A DNA stretch of 64,000 nucleotides, taken from NCBI GenBank assembly GCA_047501485.1, contig JAZDRN010000005.1, positions 128,743 to 192,742 on the forward strand, given 5' to 3'. The translations under genes and the position numbers were made by a program. Each line of letters starts with the position of its first letter. The first letter of the stretch is position 1. Below, in pieces: positions 61,231 to 64,000 of this stretch. The notes under the pieces were generated by a model. It was given only the letters and a program-made list of their open reading frames with translations. It ran no database searches and was not told the DNA's origin. Source of the stretch: Ancrocorticia sp047501485 (GTDB lineage Bacteria > Actinomycetota > Actinomycetes > Actinomycetales > Actinomycetaceae).

Positions 61231-62859
61231 TTACTTGGTCAGCGGCGCGAGGCGGAGCTTGAAGGATGCGTCGAGCTGTACGCCGGAGACGTCCGTCCCG
61301 GTCACGGCGATCTGCTTGCCTTGCAGCAGGGGCAGCGTGGAGATGTCGTCCGATACCAGATCCTGGATCTGCTCGAGCTTGGCCACTCGCTCATCTGCAT
61401 CCGAGGTGGAGACCTGTTCGCTGATGAGAGCCTGAACCTCGGCATTGTCGTAGTGGTTGGCGAGGAAGTTGTCCTTGGTGAAGAACGGCGTCAGATAGTT
61501 GTCCGGATCGGAGTAATCCGGGAACCATCCCAGCTGATAAGCAGGGTAGACATCGGCAACGCGGTCCTTGGAGTACTGCACCCACTCAGTCGACTGGAGA
61601 TCCACGGTGAACAGGCCGGAGGCCTCCAATTGGTTCTTGACCATCGCATACTCGTCGCCCGAGGACGGCCCGTAGTGATCGGGGCTGTACTGCAAGGAGA
61701 GCTGAACGGGAGTCTCCACGCCGGCGTCGGCAAGGCGCTGCGTGGCCTTCTCGACGGAAGGCCCACCCTCTCCGTCGCCGTACTTCGTCTTGAAGTCCTC
61801 CGTGGCGCCGTTGACGCCCTCGGGAATATAGGAGTAGAGCGGGGTGTACGTGCCCTTGTAGACCTCGTCGGCGATTGCTTCGCGGTCGACGAGATCGGCA
61901 ATGGCCTGGCGAACCGCCTGCGCCTTCGCCTCATCGGGCTCCGCGGTGGAGGCCCCATAGGGATTCGTGTTGAAGTTGAAGACGGTGTAGCGGATTTCTC
62001 CACCGGGGCCTTCGACGAGTGCCACGTTGTCGAGCCCAGAAAGCGACTCGATGTCGGTTGCCGAAAGCGAACGATAGGCCACATCGATGGCGTTCTTCTC
62101 GATGTCGAGCCTCATATTGGAGGCATCGGCATAATAGCGCAGCGTGACGCCGTCGTTCGCGACGTCACCGAGGGAGCCCTGGTAATCGGCGAACGGCTCG
62201 AAAGATGTCAGTTCGTTGGCACGGTAGCTGGCGATGCTGTACTGGCCCGCAAATGGCTTCTCCTTGACGATATCCGCGTCGGACAGCAGCTCTTCGGCGG
62301 GGAAGACGTCCTCGTCGACGATCGGGCCGGCGGGGCTCGTGAGAATCTGGGGCCAGGTCTGGTCGTTCTCACTCTTCAGGTGGAAGACGACGGTCGTATC
62401 ATCCGGCGCCTCGATGGAATCCAGCTGGCCGAGCAGGCTGGAGGGGCCGTTGGGATCCGCGATCGCCAGCTGACGCTCGAAAGTGAACTTGACATCCGAC
62501 GAGGTCAGTTCGTTTCCGTTGGCGAAAGTGAGATCGGGCTTGAGCGTTACGGTGTATTCCGTTGGAGCAGTGAATTCAGCGGATTCGGCGATGTCAGGTT
62601 CAGGCGTCATGTCCTCGGCACCGGGCGCGGTGTTGAGCAGGAACGGGTAGACCTGATTCATGATAAAGAAAGAGCCGTTGTCGTATGAGCCGGCAGGGTC
62701 GAGACTGACCACCTTGTCGGTCGTGCCCACGGTGAGCCCGCCCTCCGAGGAAGCACCGCCATTGGTGCCCTCCCCGCCATCATCTGTTGAAGCACAACCA
62801 GCGGCGAGCGCCAGCACGGCACCTGTTGCCGCTACGCTTCGAATAAATCTGCGTGACAT
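61231..62859 (-). CDS. Oligopeptide ABC transporter substrate-binding lipoprotein
   Basis: A 542-residue family-5 solute-binding protein. Signal peptide with lipobox LAAGC (about residues 18-22). The Ser/Gly/Asp-rich linker is followed by TVGTTDKVVSLDPAGSYDNG, LTSSDVKFTFERQLAIADP, YTVFNFNTNPYG and QLGWFPDYSDPDNYLTPFF, typical of DppA/OppA. It captures peptides for the two permeases and the double ATPase. A hairpin in its leader (62951-62989) may regulate it. Peptide length preference unknown. Confidence 0.94.
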   Translation of the reverse strand: MSRRFIRSVAATGAVLALAAGCASTDDGGEGTNGGASSEGGLTVGTTDKVVSLDPAGSYDNGSFFIMNQVYPFLLNTAPGAEDMTPEPDIAESAEFTAPTEYTVTLKPDLTFANGNELTSSDVKFTFERQLAIADPNGPSSLLGQLDSIEAPDDTTVVFHLKSENDQTWPQILTSPAGPIVDEDVFPAEELLSDADIVKEKPFAGQYSIASYRANELTSFEPFADYQGSLGDVANDGVTLRYYADASNMRLDIEKNAIDVAYRSLSATDIESLSGLDNVALVEGPGGEIRYTVFNFNTNPYGASTAEPDEAKAQAVRQAIADLVDREAIADEVYKGTYTPLYSYIPEGVNGATEDFKTKYGDGEGGPSVEKATQRLADAGVETPVQLSLQYSPDHYGPSSGDEYAMVKNQLEASGLFTVDLQSTEWVQYSKDRVADVYPAYQLGWFPDYSDPDNYLTPFFTKDNFLANHYDNAEVQALISEQVSTSDADERVAKLEQIQDLVSDDISTLPLLQGKQIAVTGTDVSGVQLDASFKLRLAPLTK

Positions 62860-62950
62860 GAGATTCCCTTCATAAAACTCCGCGGAAACCTGGAAGATTC
62901 GCGGAGAACACCACGATGCGAATGGTGATGCCCCTCATATTGTGCTTCTC

Positions 62951-62989
62951 CGTGCGAATTCCAAAGGGCGTCTCACCCTTTGGCGCACG
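62951..62989 (-). promoter_or_regulatory. Leader hairpin of the binding-protein gene
   Basis: CGTGCG, a 4-base bulge, CCAAAGGG (62951-62968) pairs with CCCTTTGG, CGCACG (62976-62989), giving 14 base pairs and a 7-base loop about 90 bases upstream of the start codon. It could be an operator or an attenuation hairpin. Confidence 0.55.
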
Positions 62990-63155
62990 TTCATCGCGAT
63001 ACGGGTGACGCTTACAGCCCGGTGTAGGCCTCAGGCTGGGACGTCAGTCTTACGAAACCAACATAATTCATCCCATATTTCGGGACGGTTTCGCGGGGGT
63101 AAAAGCTTGGCGCAGACGCATGAGTGCTGGTGAACGGGTGGGGCCGCGCAGATTC

Positions 63156-63238
63156 GAAGAGGTCACGGTTTGCGCGAGAGGCCACGGTTACACCAGTGTC
63201 AAATAGGTGGCCTCTCGCCAGAAGTGTAGCCTCTTGCC
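63156..63238. repeat. 83-bp dispersed inverted-repeat element, copy B
   Basis: Collinear with 35820-35902 without gaps. GCGAGAGGCCAC (63174-63185) and GTGGCCTCTCGC (about 63207-63218) are a perfect 12-bp inverted repeat; outer arms GAAGAGGTCAC and GTGTAGCCTCTT add a second, imperfect pair. It lies between the oligopeptide operon and tRNA-Met. The remainder of 62990-63250 shows no gene. Confidence 0.75.
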
Positions 63239-63274
63239 GGAAACGTGCCTCCAGCAGTGTCCCGGTGCAGGACA

Positions 63275-63298
63275 CTGTGATGCGGCAAGACATCACAG
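63275..63298 (-). terminator. Hairpin after tRNA-Met
   Basis: CTGTGATG (63275-63282) and CATCACAG (63291-63298) pair around an 8-base loop, three bases beyond the tRNA 3' end. A second overlapping hairpin (CAGTGTCC at 63255-63262 with GGACACTG at 63270-63277) cannot form at the same time. Confidence 0.6.
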
Positions 63299-63300
63299 AG

Positions 63301-63374
63301 TGCCCCCAGCAGGACTTGAACCCGCGACCAAAGAATTATGAGTTCCCTGCTCTAACCAGCTGAGCTATGGGGGC
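63301..63374 (-). tRNA. tRNA-Met (anticodon CAU), elongator type
   Basis: On the minus strand the acceptor GCCCCCA pairs with TGGGGGC; the D-arm is AGCTCAGCTGGTTAGAGC; the anticodon loop is CTCATAA with anticodon CAT; the T-arm is GCGGGTTCAAGTCCTGC. The loop sequence favours elongator Met over initiator or Ile2. CCA is not encoded. It lies downstream of dnaG. Confidence 0.88.
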
Positions 63375-63445
63375 GCATCCGAGATCCGCGAAATCGGACC
63401 GTTCTAGTATATCGGCATACCCGGCACCGATTTCCAATTGGAAGC

Positions 63446-64000
63446 CTAGGTGGTCTGCTCTTCACACATGCGCCGCTGGGATTCGAGCTCGATGAGCCGC
63501 GCGAACAACTGGCCGTAGCGTTCATCCTGCGGCGAGGTGCGCTGCAACTCGGAGCGCAGATCCGCGATCTGGCGGGTGATCCCCTGCTTGATCAGCGAGA
63601 CCGAGATGCTCCACACGTAGTGGCTCAACCGTTCGGGCCTCGATTCCGAGAGACCTTCCACTGCCAGCTGGGTAACGGCTCCCGCCACCACGCCGTCCGC
63701 CTGCTCGGCGATCTGATCCACGTACCAGGCCGCCGCATCGGCTGCCGCACGCTCCTCAGCCACACCCTGGGCCCGCAGGAGATCCAGCCTCCGTGTGAAG
63801 CACTGCGTTCCGCCGACCGCCCGGATAGCGTCGTGGACCCTGCGGTGAACGGGCACGGTGAAGGTCTGGGAAGGCAGATTGTCCATCCCCGCCTGCGCGG
63901 CATACCCCGGTAGCTGCAGGTAGACCTCCAAGGCCTCGCGCTCGACTCGTTCCACCGGATCGCGCAGGCGCTCGCGCGGCGGGAGCAGCACCCGCCCATC
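63446..64000 (-). CDS. dnaG: DNA primase C-terminal part (DnaG), runs off the window
   Basis: The frame stays open to the window edge, so this is the last 184 residues of a longer protein. The sequence RERLRDPVERVEREALEVYL, then FTVPVHRRVHDAIRA and the helical C-terminal DnaB-interacting part (YVWSISVSLIKQGITRQIAD) match the C-terminal region of actinobacterial DnaG, which synthesises RNA primers at the replication fork. The zinc and Toprim domains lie beyond the window. Nothing suggests a truncation apart from the edge. Confidence 0.88.
   Translation of the reverse strand, partial: DGRVLLPPRERLRDPVERVEREALEVYLQLPGYAAQAGMDNLPSQTFTVPVHRRVHDAIRAVGGTQCFTRRLDLLRAQGVAEERAAADAAAWYVDQIAEQADGVVAGAVTQLAVEGLSESRPERLSHYVWSISVSLIKQGITRQIADLRSELQRTSPQDERYGQLFARLIELESQRRMCEEQTT

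Noticed and set aside
61204..62688. 494-codon frame opposite the oligopeptide-binding protein
   Set aside because: Antisense shadow of a clear lipoprotein gene.

Overview
The window reads as about 64 kb of chromosome from a high-GC Gram-positive actinobacterium. Evidence is the high GC, mostly GGAG-type ribosome binding sites, and actinobacterial families such as DUF3052 beside aceE, DUF3145, SoxR with a [2Fe-2S] cluster, a MurJ with a long cytoplasmic head, and FemX-type cross-bridge enzymes. The gene set fits an Actinomycetaceae-like organism, but the genus cannot be named from the sequence alone. No prophage, intact insertion sequence, CRISPR array or replication origin was seen.

Layout. 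0.5-5.7 kb: a DeoR regulator, a small Rho-N-like protein, a GlcNAc/glucose PTS EIICBA with a frameshift near its C-terminus, a lipoprotein and an SDR enzyme. 5.7-14.9 kb: an XRE-cupin regulator divergent from a thioredoxin-reductase-like/methyltransferase fusion, an M50-like protease, a CBS protein, a DMT permease, then an oxidative-stress block (flavin reductase, sodA, soxR, ferredoxin) with two SoxR boxes, and an emfourin-like protein. 15-20 kb: a complete ferric-siderophore uptake operon (binding protein, two permeases, ATPase, siderophore-interacting reductase). 20-25 kb: DedA, a HAD phosphatase, a cyclase-family enzyme, and a steroid-dehydrogenase-like flavoprotein divergent from a TetR around a 26-bp palindrome. 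25-30 kb: a coupled operon of two ABC exporter half-transporters and a TetR, preceded by an iron-box-like site resembling the one in front of the uptake operon.

30-42 kb is accessory-like: xylulokinase, coiled-coil proteins, a lower-GC stretch with a tandemly duplicated module of small membrane proteins (one copy decayed), a dispersed 83-bp inverted-repeat element, an esterase, and an aldo-keto reductase/XRE/SDR group sharing an operator. 42-64 kb is mostly core: tRNA-Val, DUF3052, aceE, Gph-like phosphatase and Sua5/YciO-type protein, DUF3145, two tandem peptide deformylases, tRNA-Asn, a peptidoglycan block (two FemX-like enzymes, one frameshifted; an ATP-grasp ligase; MurJ), a complete oligopeptide ABC importer with a fused double ATPase, tRNA-Met and the 3' part of dnaG, which runs off the window.

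The main functional themes are iron acquisition and siderophore traffic, redox defence under SoxR, and peptidoglycan cross-bridge building. The most unusual items are the oxidoreductase-methyltransferase fusion with its own putative operator, the two-copy 83-bp structured repeat, the operator shared by the AKR and XRE/SDR genes, and two frameshifts in otherwise conserved genes.
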